Of a stretch of DNA of 64,000 bases, positions 22,001 to 37,000 are shown in pieces. The position numbers and the translations under genes are program-made. The stretch comes from Drosophila miranda (Eukaryota > Arthropoda > Insecta > Diptera > Drosophilidae). Within the stretch, counting starts at the first letter, position 1. The number at the start of each line of letters is the position of its first letter. The notes below the pieces were generated by a model that was not told the DNA's origin, did not search any database, and saw only the letters and a program-made list of their open reading frames with translations. The stretch is taken from positions 29,158,913-29,222,912 of the forward strand of contig NC_046677.1 of assembly GCF_003369915.1 (NCBI RefSeq), in the 5' to 3' direction.

Positions 22001-25000
22001 CGGAGCAGCAGCAGAGAGGCACAGAGTCAGAGATCAAAAGATGGTTTCTCCTCCAACGGTTTGTCAACGAATACCGACTGTTTACAGGGAAACCAAACAA
22101 TTATAAAGCAAATGAAGTTTTTTTAGAGGCAATTACCAGCCCATGCCCCCCTCCTTGTCGAGGTTAATTTACTTTGACTTCCACTTCTCCGGCGTAGTGG
22201 CTGAGGTCGTTTGCTGCTTGATTATATAATATAATAATATAATTATATGACTTTAGGCAACTTTTGCTTTTCTTTAAAGTGCCAAAAAGTAGCAGAGAAC
22301 GGCGAGTATTTCCTATAATTATTAAGCCTTATTCAACCGACCAGAGACGATCAACGTCATTCTATTTGATTGGTTCTTATGTAAAGCTCTAGACAAATCC
22401 AATTGAAATTCCACACGAAAGCGTGGCCAAATTTCATGCAGAGGAAATACAAAAAAAAGAAACCATAAAACTATATAAAATAAAAAAAAATGAAAGACGG
22501 AGAGACAGATAGACACCAACTCCAAAATCAAATCAATGTTCAGCAAAATGAAAGTGGAAACACAGAAGAGATGAAATAAAAAGAGTGAAGATCATTATTT
22601 ATGGACAACGGCAGCCGCAGCAGTTGCCGGATTGTGTTTTATTTTTATGGGGGACGGGAACGTCTCTACCCCTGGAGTCTCCTGGAGTGGCAGCCGACGA
22701 TGCTCCACTCCACTTGGGTGCACTTTGCAGCACTGCGGCGGGGCACAGCAGATCATAAAAATTAAGTTAGATATAAGCAGGAAAACAATTTTATAATTTT
22801 AGACATCGAATGAATTCGATTCCGTGTAAGACATGTGCCCGTTTGCCCGATCTCTCTTGGCATGGGTCTAGTCTACTTTCCACCTCCTCTCCTTCCAGAG
22901 TAGATCCGAACAAGTTCCCATAAAGTTCAAGGCGCTCGTAGACGAAGAAGTTTGTTTTATTTTTAAGGCTTTTATGGCCCCAGCCCCAGCCTCAGCCCCA
23001 GCAGATCGGGGAGGTTTCGGTTCGGTTTCGGTCTGGAGTGGCTTCAATCAGCCAGCAAACAGCAACCCATCCCATGCCAAGGCGTTGTTTATGCTTCTGT
23101 TGAAAGCCCCAAAGGGAACATTTTTTGGTCATGTTTTTATTAATAGACAAATTGATCTCGGAAGGCACTTTCATTTGAAGGGTGGCTCGTTTTGGGGGAG
23201 GTAAGAATTACTGATTTATTTGTAGATTTATTTAAATTATCTTGAAATTAGTTGGGGATTTATTGTAATTGTCTTCTTAGCCATAAATATAATCAGAAGT
23301 AATATAACATGAGCTGCAATCAATTGATCTGAAGGTACATCAATAAATGATCTAAATGCACTGCCAATGGAAATGTTTTATTGCAAAGTAAAGCTTTGTG
23401 AAACAAATTAGAGCTACATCTGATTGTATTCAGTTTAATAATGAATGTTCATGAATAATGATATATTCTTTTAGGGTAACACGATTTGTCAGTCGCTAAC
23501 AGAAAGATCATCAATGCAATCAACATCAGTGGGATGCCTGTGGAGTGGGGACTTAGCACCTAAGGCCCCCTCTGGGCTAACTTCCGTTGCGTCTGTTAAC
23601 ACACAGAATTTCCTAACCAACATTCATTTGTGTCCCCAGCAACAGGGCAATGTACTGGAGAGGGAAATCTTGGCATGGGCCCAACGATGCCTCTGGCATG
23701 CTTTTTATTTGGTACGTGAGCATTGGAATTAGTTTTTTTATTTGGAGTTTCTGGTTGGTGTTTGCCCAAGAAATTCTCAACATTCATAAGACACTTTGGG
23801 AGGGGGAGGGGTAAGCCATTAGTACGAGGAGTATCAACAGCATAAGCTGTATGAAAACTGTGCTAAATGTCTTTGATACTTTTATTTACCCGCAGCTGGA
23901 GCTCTAATTAGATCGCTTCAGGCTGTTTGCCTAAGGCCAAAACTTCCCACGACAGAGCTTCCAACTGTTTTGTGGTCTGCCTGCCTGGTCCCTGCTCCCT
24001 GCTGCTGATGATGTTATCGAGTGACCCAATAAAATGCATCGATACCTCCGATGCCCGATGCAGCAAAAGTGCAGCGCTGGCGAATTTCCATGCGAAGCGA
24101 GCGAGCAAAACAGCTGATGCGCAGTTTTGTGAATTTCACAAAGAAAAAACTCGGTCTCGGTTCGGGTTGTATGTAATTTCAGCAGCAACAGCAGTAAATA
24201 CTCGTACAACCAACATCATTCAATGGCTGAGCCAAAGCCAGAGCCACAGCCAGACAGCTGCAAAAAAACGAAAACATAACAGGGCCAATACCACAAACTG
24301 GTTTCACCTGAGCCCGAGACGGGGAGCGAGAAGGCTCAGAGCAGCTGATTTCCAAACAAGTAGACAATGCTGCTCCCGCCGTATCTCTCTGCACCTGCCT
24401 TTGCCCATGGAAACATCAGCCATCGAAGATGTGTGTGTGTGTGCATCTGATACCCTCACAAAGAGTACTATCACTTTGAGCAGATGTCACAGGCACAGGC
24501 ATGTGCTCTGGATCAGCATCAACCATCAGCCATGTCCTCGAGCAGGATCGGGATTAATAACACACATTATTGCTGTACTGTTCGTAATTATAGAGAAGCC
24601 TATGCTGCTTATACTCTTCCTGTTAATCATGGTGAATCGATCGTATTTTCCATTGATTTTGCTCCCATATCTAGGTTTATGACTACGATCCCCTGATGTT
24701 CTGGATTTCCATTGCATTGTTGCCAGACTTCAGAGGCAGCGTTCAGTACTAGTATTTTGCAGGCAGGTGAATTTTTGTGCAGTGCTGTCATTATTTTGGT
24801 TTTTGTTGCCTTTGGCAGCTGCTGTTTGGTTGCTTGGCTCTTTGGTGTCTGTAAAATGCGGGTCTGACCTTTTTCCGCTGCTGTTGTTGGCCCGAATAAG
24901 CAGCTGCCGGCCGTCTGGACTGGGACAGGAAACGACAGTTAGCCAGTGGGGTCGTCATACTCTTGTCGAAATTCTTGCCGGCATTAGCAATAATTCTCGC

Positions 25001-28000
25001 AATTCTTTCGCATTGACAAGGTCCCCGGCGAAAGAAAGAAAGAAATCTGTTGAGTCAGCGGCGGGTTCGGCGGGTTCGGTGGGTCTCAGAGTGAAATGTG
25101 TCATTATCAACGGCATGCTAATCGAATGCTAATCGAAAGCGAAATGTAAGGCATTGCTAGAGCACGTTCTAGGCAGGCTTGGCATTGGCATCCGTTGAAA
25201 GTGTGGGAAAAGCAACAGGATCTCTTCAGATTGTGGGAATCTGTATCTGACTGACGGAAGTGCTTCGCTTCTCTCGAGCCAGAGACAAGAGGTAACGGCC
25301 CATAATTGAGGAATGCTTCGAATTCCAACTGGGATTGTGGCATGAACTGGGAAACTAGATGGGGCAGTCGCAGCGGCAGCGGCAGCGGCAGCGGCAGACG
25401 CCCCCGTCAGTAATGTGGCTGGTGTGGTGGCTTAGTTGGGGCAACTGGTTAACTTTGGCCAAGGATGTTTGTACTTTGCACCGTGGCTGAAAAGCCGTTG
25501 GGCAACTTTTCCAGATGCTGGCCAAATCCGCAATCCACATCGTTAGTCTAAAACGCCGCTGCAGGCCAAATACTTGTACGAACCAAAACAAGAAACTTGT
25601 TTCGCATTTCGCAAATGGCAAATATGCGCTACTCTGACTTACATAAGCTCTGCTGCTGTGCCACTCTGCCACTTATATTTTGTATCTTTTGTTTTTGTCT
25701 AACGGTCTGCTGAAGCGCACGGGCTACGGGCTTTTCAACTTTGCCATTTGCCGCGGATGCGTCGCAGGCGCCACTGTTGTTGCTCACGATTTTCCATTTC
25801 CACTCCACGAATGAAAAGTGTGGCATGTTGCTCAGCGCCACTTTGTCGTGCTCTATGGGTGCGGCTGGGCCTCCGATAAATGCAGCTCGTTTTATGGAGA
25901 ATCCATTGACCATAGAGAATGTCCAAAGGGGGCTCGCAAAAGAATGCCAACGAGGTCTGACCATGGTCTACGGGAGTTCTGATTGCTGCACAAGATCCGC
26001 ATTCTATCGCATACTATCCCAAGAGAATCTTATTTTAGCTCGGATGTAAATTTAATAAAAAATCCCCGAATCTTCCACGTTTTCAATGCAATCAGAACTT
26101 CCACAAAACGAACAAATAGTTTCTAGGTATTCCCATGCCAAGCCTTTACCCAGAGAGTCGGGGCCTTCGATACCATGTGGAGCCCTGGGTACGCGTAATT
26201 GTCAGCCACGTTGTGCACATGTGTGCATGTGTCGCCCAATGATGTGTACCCAACCGACCCGACTCTCTCTCTCTGTCTGAGCTGTCCCTGCTGCACATCC
26301 CATATCATACTCCATACCATAGCATTCCCTTCAGGGCTGTTCAAGCGTGTCTACATCCTGTTTGCTTTTCGGATTTTTATTTCAATTTTTTCTCCGTCCG
26401 ACGCGTTGTTTTATGTCTATTTTCCCGGCCATATGTTTGTCAGGCAGGGGTTTCTCTCTGGGCGGGCCCGGGCCTCTGTTCGGGCTCTCTCTGAGTGAGC
26501 GGCATTTTGTCAAACAGCAAACAGCAAATTGTGCAAATTGCTCTCAACTTGGCCATGAAACAGTGGGGGCTCTTTGTAATTGCATAGCCTCAGATCGATC
26601 AGATCGATGTGGTGGAGTGGGCACGAATATTCGATAGTTGAAATCAACAAAAAAACCCGCTTATCTGGTGTGGAAATCCGTATGCCCCGCGCTATCAGTT
26701 TGGTTTGCTTTCCCAGTTGGTCTACATACGGGTACGACTACGGGTATTTGTTTTACGAAACTGATGAAACTGATTGATTGATAATGGTGGTAAGTGGCGG
26801 CTAAGCCCTGCCTGTCCGGCCATATGGCCCATTCAACTGGGTCAATGAGCTTTATCAGCATGGAATGCACCGATGATAGGGAATGCATGGCTTTGCATAG
26901 CTTTCATGTTGTCTTTGCTGTTTGCTCAGCTGGGGATTGCCAAAACAGGAAGTGCCCCAAGGGGGAGAAAATACTCCTCGTACTTCAAGTCGTAATATCT
27001 GCATTTTTTTGGATAACTTACAATCTGTTCCAGTTCCGTTATGGGCATATTGTTGTTGTTGTTGTTGTTATTGGTGCCATTGCTTCCTGGCGTCGGTGAA
27101 CTGTGAGAATTGGCCGACGAGGAGTGCGACGAGGACACTGTCGATGAGGAGGACCTCGAGGTGGCACAATGGTTGTGCGTCTTGTTGCGTGGCGGCGTCG
27201 GCGGCGGCACGGGGCTGGCCAATGTGGAGCAATCCTTGGAGTTGCGGTTGGGCGATAGGCGCGAGGGAAAGCTCAGCGTCTTGGTCCACTGGGCCAGGCT
27301 GCGTACCATTTTGGTAGATCTCCGGTAGCTCGTTGGTAGCTTCACTTGATAGCTTGAAACTAATCCAAAAGTGTTTCAATTGGCAAGTCTTTGCTTTATC
27401 TTTAGTTTGTTGTTATTGATTGTTTCACTGCTTACAGGCACTGTGACATGATAACTTTAGTTTGATTGTTGTCTGGTTTTCTGATATCACTGATTTCAAC
27501 TATTTCAAAACTTGGAGAAATTCGCACAGCGCACGCGTATCGTTTGCAGCTTCAGCTACAGATACTCTATCTTCAGATACTTCTTTCCGTGAGACCGAAA
27601 AACGAACCGTTTGTGTTGCCTGCTTGAAAGCAACTGAAATGACGCAGTCGCGGCAGGCAGTGGCAAGCAGCGGCGGGCCTGGTAGCGACTCCACACACAT
27701 ACACACAGATACTTCGCTCACTCACACAATCATGGTTAACAGTATATAGTATCTGTATCTTCGGGGGTTGTGCAAGCGAGACAAAAGTCGTTGATCAGCT
27801 CTGGCATTGCACTTTCGAGCGAGAGAGTGAATATTGCATGCCTACAGCGGGGGAGAGTTGTTTTGGAGAGTGAGACAGAGAGAGAGAGAATGCCAGAGAA
27901 ACAAAGATGAATGAGAGAGACTGGACTGGTGGTTGAAATCGTACAATAATGAAATAATGTTCATACGAAAGCGGATACATTTTGCAGTACATCAAATCTA

Positions 28001-31000
28001 GCAATTCAATGTTTCCATTTGCTGAAATTTATAGACCACGTTTGGTGGGTATCTTTCAATTCTTTGAATTGTGGTTTTTGTTAATGAAACAGTATTTATT
28101 GTATTTATTTATAGAGAAACTAAAGGCCTAATTTTGTGTGTTTTTAAGAGATTTTATAACACAATAGAAGGAAAACAAGCAGTTTTAAATTAACAATAGC
28201 TATATTTTTCAGAGTTCAAGATGCAAATAAAATAATAAAATGTCTCTTCATTTTGAGCCAGTTTCAAGTGAACATTTGAAATTTTTGTACCACATGTTCC
28301 TCTATTTTGGCTCTTAGTATATCAAATTTTCCAACCGATTTGAAATTCCTCAATCTTAAAGCGTTTTCCAAGCAATTTTCCCAAATTTACTATACATTTT
28401 TAAGCGATTACTTCCTCTTTTACATGTGCTTTGACAATTTCCAATTTATCTCATCCTGTTAGTGGGGGACTGGCAACGGTTTCCACTCAATTTGGCAACA
28501 GGACATATTACGGATACAGTAATTGCTATATTTACCCAATAGTCGAACACCCAAACGGTGCTCTAATGATGCCAGCAATGCATTGGCGGTGCAATTAACC
28601 AAAGGGCCGCACCATCTGCTGGCCAGAAGTCGTTCGAGAGGAGCTAGAGGGATGTCGTTTGGCCGGGCAATTACAGACCGAACGCACTTCCGTTGGCCGC
28701 ATACCAGAGAGACCCACGCAAACCAATACACAGGCATGGACCAGCCCACAGATACACACACAGATACAGACCAGACCCATACAGGCAGCATAAAAAACCG
28801 GCAACAACGGCCTTGCCAAGGTTGACTGAGCATGTTGCCGTTGCCGAAAAAAAGAGTCATAAAACCAAGAAAAGTAGTTGCTGCTTCTTTTGGCCAAGTA
28901 AGAGCATCGAGAGAGTGGCAGCAACAGCCAGAGAGAGAGCTGCCTCTGGCTCTCTCTCTCTCTATCACTCTCTGTTAATGGCCCGAAAGCCGCTTAGAAG
29001 CTCAGAGCCATCATTCCGAATGAAATAAGTTCTTTCCGCCTTAGCTTTGAGCCGAAAGTTTCTCCAGACTGACCAGATTTTCCAGAGCTCGTGATTAATT
29101 GGTGCGTCTTCCCCCGCCTCCTGCCCCAGTATAACTGTTATTATTTTGGTTCGTGTTAATTCCATTTTGCTTTTACCGCCAAATATTCGTTAGCATCTTG
29201 CTGGCACATGTCGGCCATGACAGATGCAGATGCTCTGGATCTGTGCCTCTCTCGTTTTCCCTGGCCAATAAGTCGTCCTTTGCCTGGAACATGTTTCTGC
29301 CAGATCCTGTGCATTCCTGTTCGGTCCTGTTCAGCTCTCTTCTATTGTTCTCTGGCCTAGCAAATGATACGCAGCAGCTGCATTTGGCTGGCATCGAACA
29401 ATGCGCTTATTGACAGTTTTTCCAAAGGTGTCGCACAAAAGAGGATCCGATCGGTCTCATACCAAAAGGATCCTATTCTGCCATGGGTTCTTGTGTTTGA
29501 AAATATGTCAGATGCTGTGTGCAGATTTCCGGAGTTCATTTAATTCTTTTATCTACAGTTTTTTGTTGAGAATATATTGAATTTTTTACTAAATACGCAA
29601 ATATTTTTTGTTTGATTTTCTATTTTGGTTTAAGGATTAAGCGATTGAAATATTTAAATTTTTGCTTAAATAAGATCTTTTCTGATATAAAATTTGTTCT
29701 TTTCCGACTCACTTACCCAACGTTCTGTCGAAATGCACGTATATGTGCGATTATGCAACATTCAACTTCTGAGTTGAATAAAAGTTAAATATTCCCGTAC
29801 AAAACTGAACTGTTTCCTATCCAAAACCTTCCCAGATCAATTTTCAAACTTGAATCCCCATTAACATTCACATCCGTTGTCTGGCGCAGCCACCAATCAA
29901 ACAGAAATTTGCCTAATTAATAGTTCAAGATCAGAGAAAAGTCGGCGGTGATGTAATTTGTATCGGTGGCCCTCCGAGCAGGAGGAGTCGGAAGGCGTGC
30001 GCCTGACCATTAATCTTGCATAAACATTCAACATTCAACATTTGTTCAAGAAATCATAACAAGCTGGAGATCAAATATTTGCGGCCATCCACTGATAAGT
30101 CCCCACCGTTTGGCTTATCAAGAGGCTGTTAAAGTTGATGTTGAGGCTGAAGACCCACAATCAGGCTGTCAGGAAAGTCAGTCTGTCAGGGAGTGAGATG
30201 TGGGGGACCTACCATAAAGAAAAGAGTTTCTAATGGTTCATTGATTTGCATTTAGGTGGGGCTCAGAGATCTTTTACTTATTCCAATGGGTGTGACCGAA
30301 GCTGGATTCCGATGGCTTCCTTATCTGGGTCCCGGGTTTCAGATGAAAACACAAAAGTGTTGGCTCTCCTTATCTAAATTCCCGAAAATTCAGTTGTTGC
30401 TGCTTGCTGCTTCAGCACATAGCAGGGCCTTTTGTTTATAAGCAAACAGTTTTTTTGTTTTCCAAATCAACACCTCGGGTATCAATTACCCGGAGGGAGA
30501 CGGACACGGAGCATGATATACACAGAAAGAGACCGAGCGACAGATCAGCATGAATCACTCGACTGGCCGGACTCTGTCTCTGTCTCTGGTCTGGTCTGGT
30601 CTCCTCTGTGTGCGTTTCCCAGCCCGAGATCCGCTTAGACTCGCTTTATCTCCAGTAATTAAAGTGTGACCGACCCTCAGACTCTGCTGCTCCCTGCAGT
30701 CGGCACATACCCGGGCAAATGTAAATCTTCTGTGCTATTTATTTATGATCTTTTATGATTTCCACAGTTGGACCAAGGCTCTGAACAATAAACGGACTGG
30801 GCAACCGCACACGCCGCTCTCCTCCCGATCCAGTCGAAGTCCTCGTTCTCGTTTTCAGGTCTCTTCTCCTTTCGGTTGCTGGTGCTATTGCTCTTCTCCT
30901 GCATTAGTTGCGGATGGTTAGCAGTGCAAAAAAGAATCACGAGGTATAGTCTGCGATGTACTTCTCAGAATAGGCCCGAGAGGTTCGGCTGATAAAGTAG

Positions 31001-34000
31001 CAAGATTTATGGAAAGAAAGGCAAACAATTGTAATTATATTTGCCAAGGCTGTAAATGCAGATCGGGGTATTGATTGACAGCTATAAAAGGCCCTAGAGA
31101 TAATAGAAAATAATAACTACAAACTGTGGCAACAAAGATGAGACGTAAATGGTGGAGGTGTGATCCAGATTCAAAGTGTAAAATAGAAAAATAAAATTGA
31201 AATAGATACAAAGATCTCTTCCTATATCTCACTTACTCATACTTGGTTTCTGCATTATAACTTTGGAAAGCTGTTCTGCAACTTATTCTTATCCAACGCA
31301 TCTTTTAGATAGTTATAGAACTACTCATATTTCCTAATGATTTGCGACCTTTTCCTGCACCTTTCACCCAAATTGAACAATAAATATAAACTAATTTGAG
31401 AACTATTCTCTGATCCCTTATTAGAAGGTAAGCGTGGCGCATACAGGGATCTTAGGTTACCCCAGAAACGGCGGACACCTGCCAAACTCCCTCACAACTT
31501 CATTAGAACCATCGCCTCGCCTGGAATGCCTCGCTTGGGCTCGTTTACTTGGAGGTGCATGTAAATATTATGGTAGTCCGAAGAAAGACTCATAAAGGAA
31601 CACACATATTTGTGGTGTTTGCTCTGGAAAATTATGCAACGGAAACAGGTGCAGCGACTGGTATGGCAGCGACTGGTATGGCAGCGACTGGTATGGCAGC
31701 GATTGGTGCGAGTGACACTCGCTTCGTTAAACGCGGGGAACTCGCGGGAAAAGGCTGGGTGCAAGGAAAACTTTTGGACCGACAGTGGGACTGTTCAAAG
31801 GCCGTTCACTTGTCCAGAAATTCTTACTCCGTTCTGGCAACACGCAGCTGACTAATCACCCATGACTCAGAGACATGGAGGAGGCGTGGAGTGGAGGATG
31901 GGGTTCCATGTGGCACGATAGCTATTACAGAATGTTACACATTTATTACCCGAGAAACAGCCTGGGACCTGGCGACTGGGACCTGGGATCCGCGCCGCGC
32001 CGGAATGGAATCCAATTCGGTTTAATCAAAGTTCAGACACGTCCAACTCCAGAGTGTGGGAAAATTTCCATTGCCTGGCGGAGTGCACTTTTCGTTGCGA
32101 ATTTTCCTTCCTTTTTGGAGCGGGGAAAAACAATTTTCACTTCAAAGTCGTCTCGCTGTTTTGCTTTGCTTGTGCGCCTCTCATTTTGCAACACTTTCAC
32201 CTGCTGATTTGGCACGTAAATGGGCTGATAAACACCAGACAATGACATCAGTCCCCGAGTCACCCCCCGAGAGCTTTGTCTTTGTTTTTGGGAGACTATT
32301 CAAATCTCCAGAAATATCATTAATGTTAGAGCTCAGAGCCACTGGGAAGAGGTTCTGCCCACCGTGGAAGTTGACGACACTCCACTCCCCTCCCAACTTC
32401 GCCCTGGGCTTGGACCGTGTTCGTTGACCTCATTTGTGGTTTCTTCGTATCTGTCGTAGCATATTTTATTTTTGCCAGTTGAATTCACTTTCAGTTTTGA
32501 GCTTGGGCTCGGCTTGGCTCAGTTTTGATTAAGTTGTGTCATGCAACGTTGATTTAATTATCATCATCAGCAGCAGCAGCAGCCATCAACGGTCTACCAT
32601 TGTGCCCCCACCTAACAAAAAACTAATGAGGAAATGCTGTGAATTTTTTTGTCTCTTTTGGGGTTAAAAATAGTGAAAAGCCATAATAGAAAGTTATTTT
32701 ACATAGGTACTCGGGGAAGAAGTCAGCGAGTACATCGAATGCTAAAAAGAGAGATATTCTGCTTTACAGATTAGCTCGCCCAAAGATCATTCCATCAATG
32801 ATAATACATTTTTTTTTGGGTCAGAAGAATCCCCTGACTACTGCACGCTTCATTTGAATGCACTCGCGGACCACCTGCCGTGCTACCACATGCCACTTGC
32901 CACATGCCACACACAGGATTTGCCCAAAGGGCAATGTGTGCAAAACATCGGGTCCGATCCTGTCCCAGGACTTTCCCTGCCAAACCCAACCCGCTGTGCG
33001 TAGATAAAGTCAAGTGCGACGACATACTAATTTCCAGCTAAAAAGCTGCTAATGGCCAAGAGATTTGTTGGGCTAGAGAAAACCCCAGATAGGCAGGAGA
33101 GAAACAGAGAAAGATATAATTCCTCAGTTCATTCACCAGTTTGCGGGAAAAGAATTCTTGGATGAGATTCAGGTAGAATTCGATGGGTTCGTATCTAACA
33201 TTTTGTGTCTTCTTTATTTCCGCTGTATACGATTATGATAAACAAGCAGAGAAACAGATACAGATACACACATGGAGGGAGATAAAAATACAGAGTTACT
33301 CGTACAGATACAGATGCGCAAAAGTTCAGGCCAACAAAAGTTTGTTCAACATCTTGTTGAGACTCATTTGGAATGCATTTTTCGCATATAAATTCAACAA
33401 TAAAATTTATACAAATCATCAGCTTGTGGCGGCTGTGTGGGCTGGCATCGAAAAATTATTTAAATGCCGCACATTTCCCCTGGTTTTTGTAAACTGTGAG
33501 ATTCACTCGCGATCAGCTGAAAAAAGCGTGGGATCAGGCCGAACGGCCTTTTCATTTCGTTAATTGTTTGGAGCTGGAGGTACGGATTGTAAATGTCTCA
33601 AAGTGAGACCCGACCCGGACTGAGTGGAGTGCGTGCTGTAAGCCGGGCTAGTAATTTTATTGACAATTGTGCCTGTCCGTCCGCTACCAAAAAAAAGAAG
33701 AAGAGTTGAAAAGTATAAACTTCTCGTGCTCGGCATGCTAATGAGAGCGGGGCCGAGTCGGGCCTGTGAGGCCTACACTATAAAACATAAAAACGCATAA
33801 AGCAAAAGCCAAACACAACAAATTCACAAAGCCAAAGCTGCTACTCCACACTCCATACGCCACACTCGTACCCGAACTTCTTTCCAGTTCCCAATCTTCT
33901 CCTCTGGACCTGGGGCTTGGGGTTTGGTCATTCCATGTCACGTTATTTGAGTTGTGAATTGGCGGCTCTTGGGGCTGGGGTCTCGCTGTGGAGACAAGCC

Positions 34001-37000
34001 AACACACAAAGCTGCTTATTATTTTTGTTAAAATATTCCCCGCTAGAGGAGCTCACGTTTTTAATTTTTTTATAATGTCACTAATTTATTGTACGTGCTG
34101 CACTACAAAGCACACAAACACACGACCCATCCATAGTCTCCAGTACCCAGTACCTAGAACCCCACCCAATCCCCTTCGAAGCGACCCATTTAGGTGTTTT
34201 TAATAATAACATGAACAGATCATCAGATCGAGGTAGAGGGGCATACACCCTATACTGTTTGTAACTGTTTGCATTTCAATGAGGTCGCGAGGGCGAACCC
34301 AAGACGCGATTTCAGGCCCTAGAAATGACTGGAGTCCGGGCTGCCATCGCATGTCTATTGAAAAACAGACATTTTTATAGAAGGTGACATTTATTATATT
34401 ACTTATAAGTGGGAAAAGTTTTAAAAGGGTGGAAATTGTGTCAAATAATGTCGCACAACTTAAAAGGATCCAAAAGTTTTTAGATGGAATAGGAATTTAT
34501 CAATAGGTTCTCATAGATAGAATATATTTCCGTTTGAAAATATGAAAATTGTTTCTTAGCCTCGTAAATCAAACAATTAAGCACAAAATTAAAAACTGTT
34601 CGAGCAGGTTCATCACCCCTTGAGAATGCAAAGTAAATGTAATTTATGGGCCCATTTTTGGGGACAAACAAGTGTTCCGATTAGGGGCTATCTATCTATC
34701 GGCTCCCCCGAAAGTAAGCGGGCTCCCGGTTTCCAGTTCCATTCCCGACTCGAGTCTCACACAGTAGTTTGAATCTATGGAGGAGTCTTGTCAAATATTT
34801 GAGTGCAGCCAATCAATCCAAGATCCCCATTCCGATTCAGAGGCGATTCAGGCGAATGAACCGCAACGGCAGCCATAAAACCCAAGAGGCGTAGAAAAAT
34901 ATTTGATTTGTGATTGGGCCGCTGCAATAAAACGCAAACAAATATACGAGCGAGCGAGTACTGAGGGTAAAGAAGACTTAGCGGAGAGAAATGTTTGAGT
35001 TGAGTGCACTCACTTGCACTTTCCACATTAGATTAGCAGGAGAAACCGAGCTGAACTTGGGCTAGGGTTCACTAACTGCTATCTATCAGTTTCCGCAACT
35101 AATTGCAACATGAAACCAACTGTCAATGACGCTACTGATGCTGATGATCACAATCAGCTCGGAGAAAAGCAAAACGTCGTCTGCCTGCCACACGCTCAAC
35201 TTGAGATGCGATCCCCTCCATCTGCATCTCAATCCCCAGCTCGAATTGCATCTTCGCCCGAAGCTGCGGTTGCAGCTCCAAATGAAATCGATTCAAAGCT
35301 CACATAAGAAAGGCATTCGAGCGTGGTAATCTGCCATTTTATGCGTTTTACACACATCTATATCTATATCTATGGCAAGCATATCTGCCAGATACATTGG
35401 CAGGCAGTGGAAGAACTGCAGTGCCCATGAGGCTTGCGTTATGTAGATCGCAAGCCAAGACTTTTGCGGTCGTCTGGCATCGAAAATACTCTGAAGTCGG
35501 ACACATTGGTTGTTGTGTAATGTCGAGTGAAGAAACAGATGTGCCATAAGTGGTCCCAATGGTTCTTCGATAAGCTAATCACTATTCATTTATGTGGATA
35601 TAATCCAGATCATAATGGAGTGGAGAATGGTACTTAACCAGCAGATGAGATACGCATGAGCTTGAAATAGCTCATTGGAATGAGCAATACAATGCAGATC
35701 TTAAGTTAAGTGGAGATCATAGGTAAGATATGATCTTGATCTTAAACTGGGGGTTGTCATCTCCTGTAACCGGAAACTGTCAAGGCACAAGGAACAGCAA
35801 CAATCCTTGCCCCTGATGCCAGTGACTGGCTTATCACCGTGCCGCCATCTTCAGAGTCCAAGAAGAAAAATACTTTCAATTAATGCCCCGGAGCTATCAA
35901 AAGGACTACTCGCCCAGCCCAGGCAGATGTTTTGTGCTCCAGGAGAGAGAGAGAGAGAGCGAGGCAGAGAAGAGTCAGAAGACAGGCAGAAACCTGTGCG
36001 GAGGGCAGCGGCTCCATAAACCAGAATCGAATACATCCTAGTCGGGCTGTCGAACTGCGCGCCAAATCGAGGAGGCCGATGCCTGTAACAACAAGAGAAA
36101 GGACACCAGGACACCCGGTCACCCGGACGGATCCATGAATATACCCCAAGGCGATCCCTTTTGTACAGAAACAGAGACAGGGCGACAGATGTTTTTGTCT
36201 GACATTCCAAAGCAGGTCATTGCCTGCCGCCTCGAAGGATGCCATGCCATTGGATGCGGCGCGGTGCGTTGGTCCTGCTGCAGCATCTTAGCAATAGGAA
36301 AAGGCATAGGAAAGGTATCTGGAAGATACATCGGCTGGCAGCTGGCACACTTGAGCGCTCGGCCTGTTTATAAATTGAACGCGTCGTCGGCTGCTTCTGC
36401 TTCTGGGCGCGTCTGCTCCCTGAATCTTAGGCCACTGGCTCGGATTACACGCCACGCACTTATAGATACATAGATATGCATAGCCATAGCTACAGATACA
36501 GACACAGATACACGGTAGGCAGTCTCAGTCTTTGAGTTGTTTGTAAATTATGTTCCTTTGATGTGTGTGAAGGGGCTTGCTAAAAGATTTTTATTATTAT
36601 GAAAAGTAAATCAACTTGGACCGCCTGGAAATTTGAGCCAGTTTTCCAGTTTTCCGCAGGGGTAAAGGAAACTTCGAAACTACATTCTTCATTATTTTCC
36701 CAGCCCCCCTTTGCTGTCGCCCCTTTCTTCACTCCAATTTGTTTTCCCTGGTCTTCGGAATGGCATTCTGTTTGATTAATTAGTCGAATTCTGATGTGCA
36801 TTCAAGCAAGGATTCCCAAGGCAGGTACTAGCAAGAGTGATATATTTTTTCTAGGGTTGAAATATGAAATGTTTTCCCTTACAATACTTCATTAATATTT
36901 CTTCTCGATCGCGATCCCGATCTACATAATTACAATTACAATTGGCATGGCTTATCTATGGATCAGCTTACCTCTTCGTAGGTATTCTCCCTGGAACTCG

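Larger units (their letters stand above)
20223..27021 (-). other. Traf4: Traf4 intron between the proximal first exon and the common exon
   Basis: 6.8 kb with no second gene that I can support. It carries simple repeats (21497-21532, 25371-25397) and one long unexplained plus-strand open frame (24008-24682, listed separately). The remainder is A/T-rich with scattered CAG and GA runs. Confidence 0.5.

Noticed and set aside
28459-28968. 169-codon minus-strand frame in the Traf4 intron
   Set aside because: Trp/Cys-rich and low complexity, with no family match, and it overlaps GA repeats. Chance is more likely.
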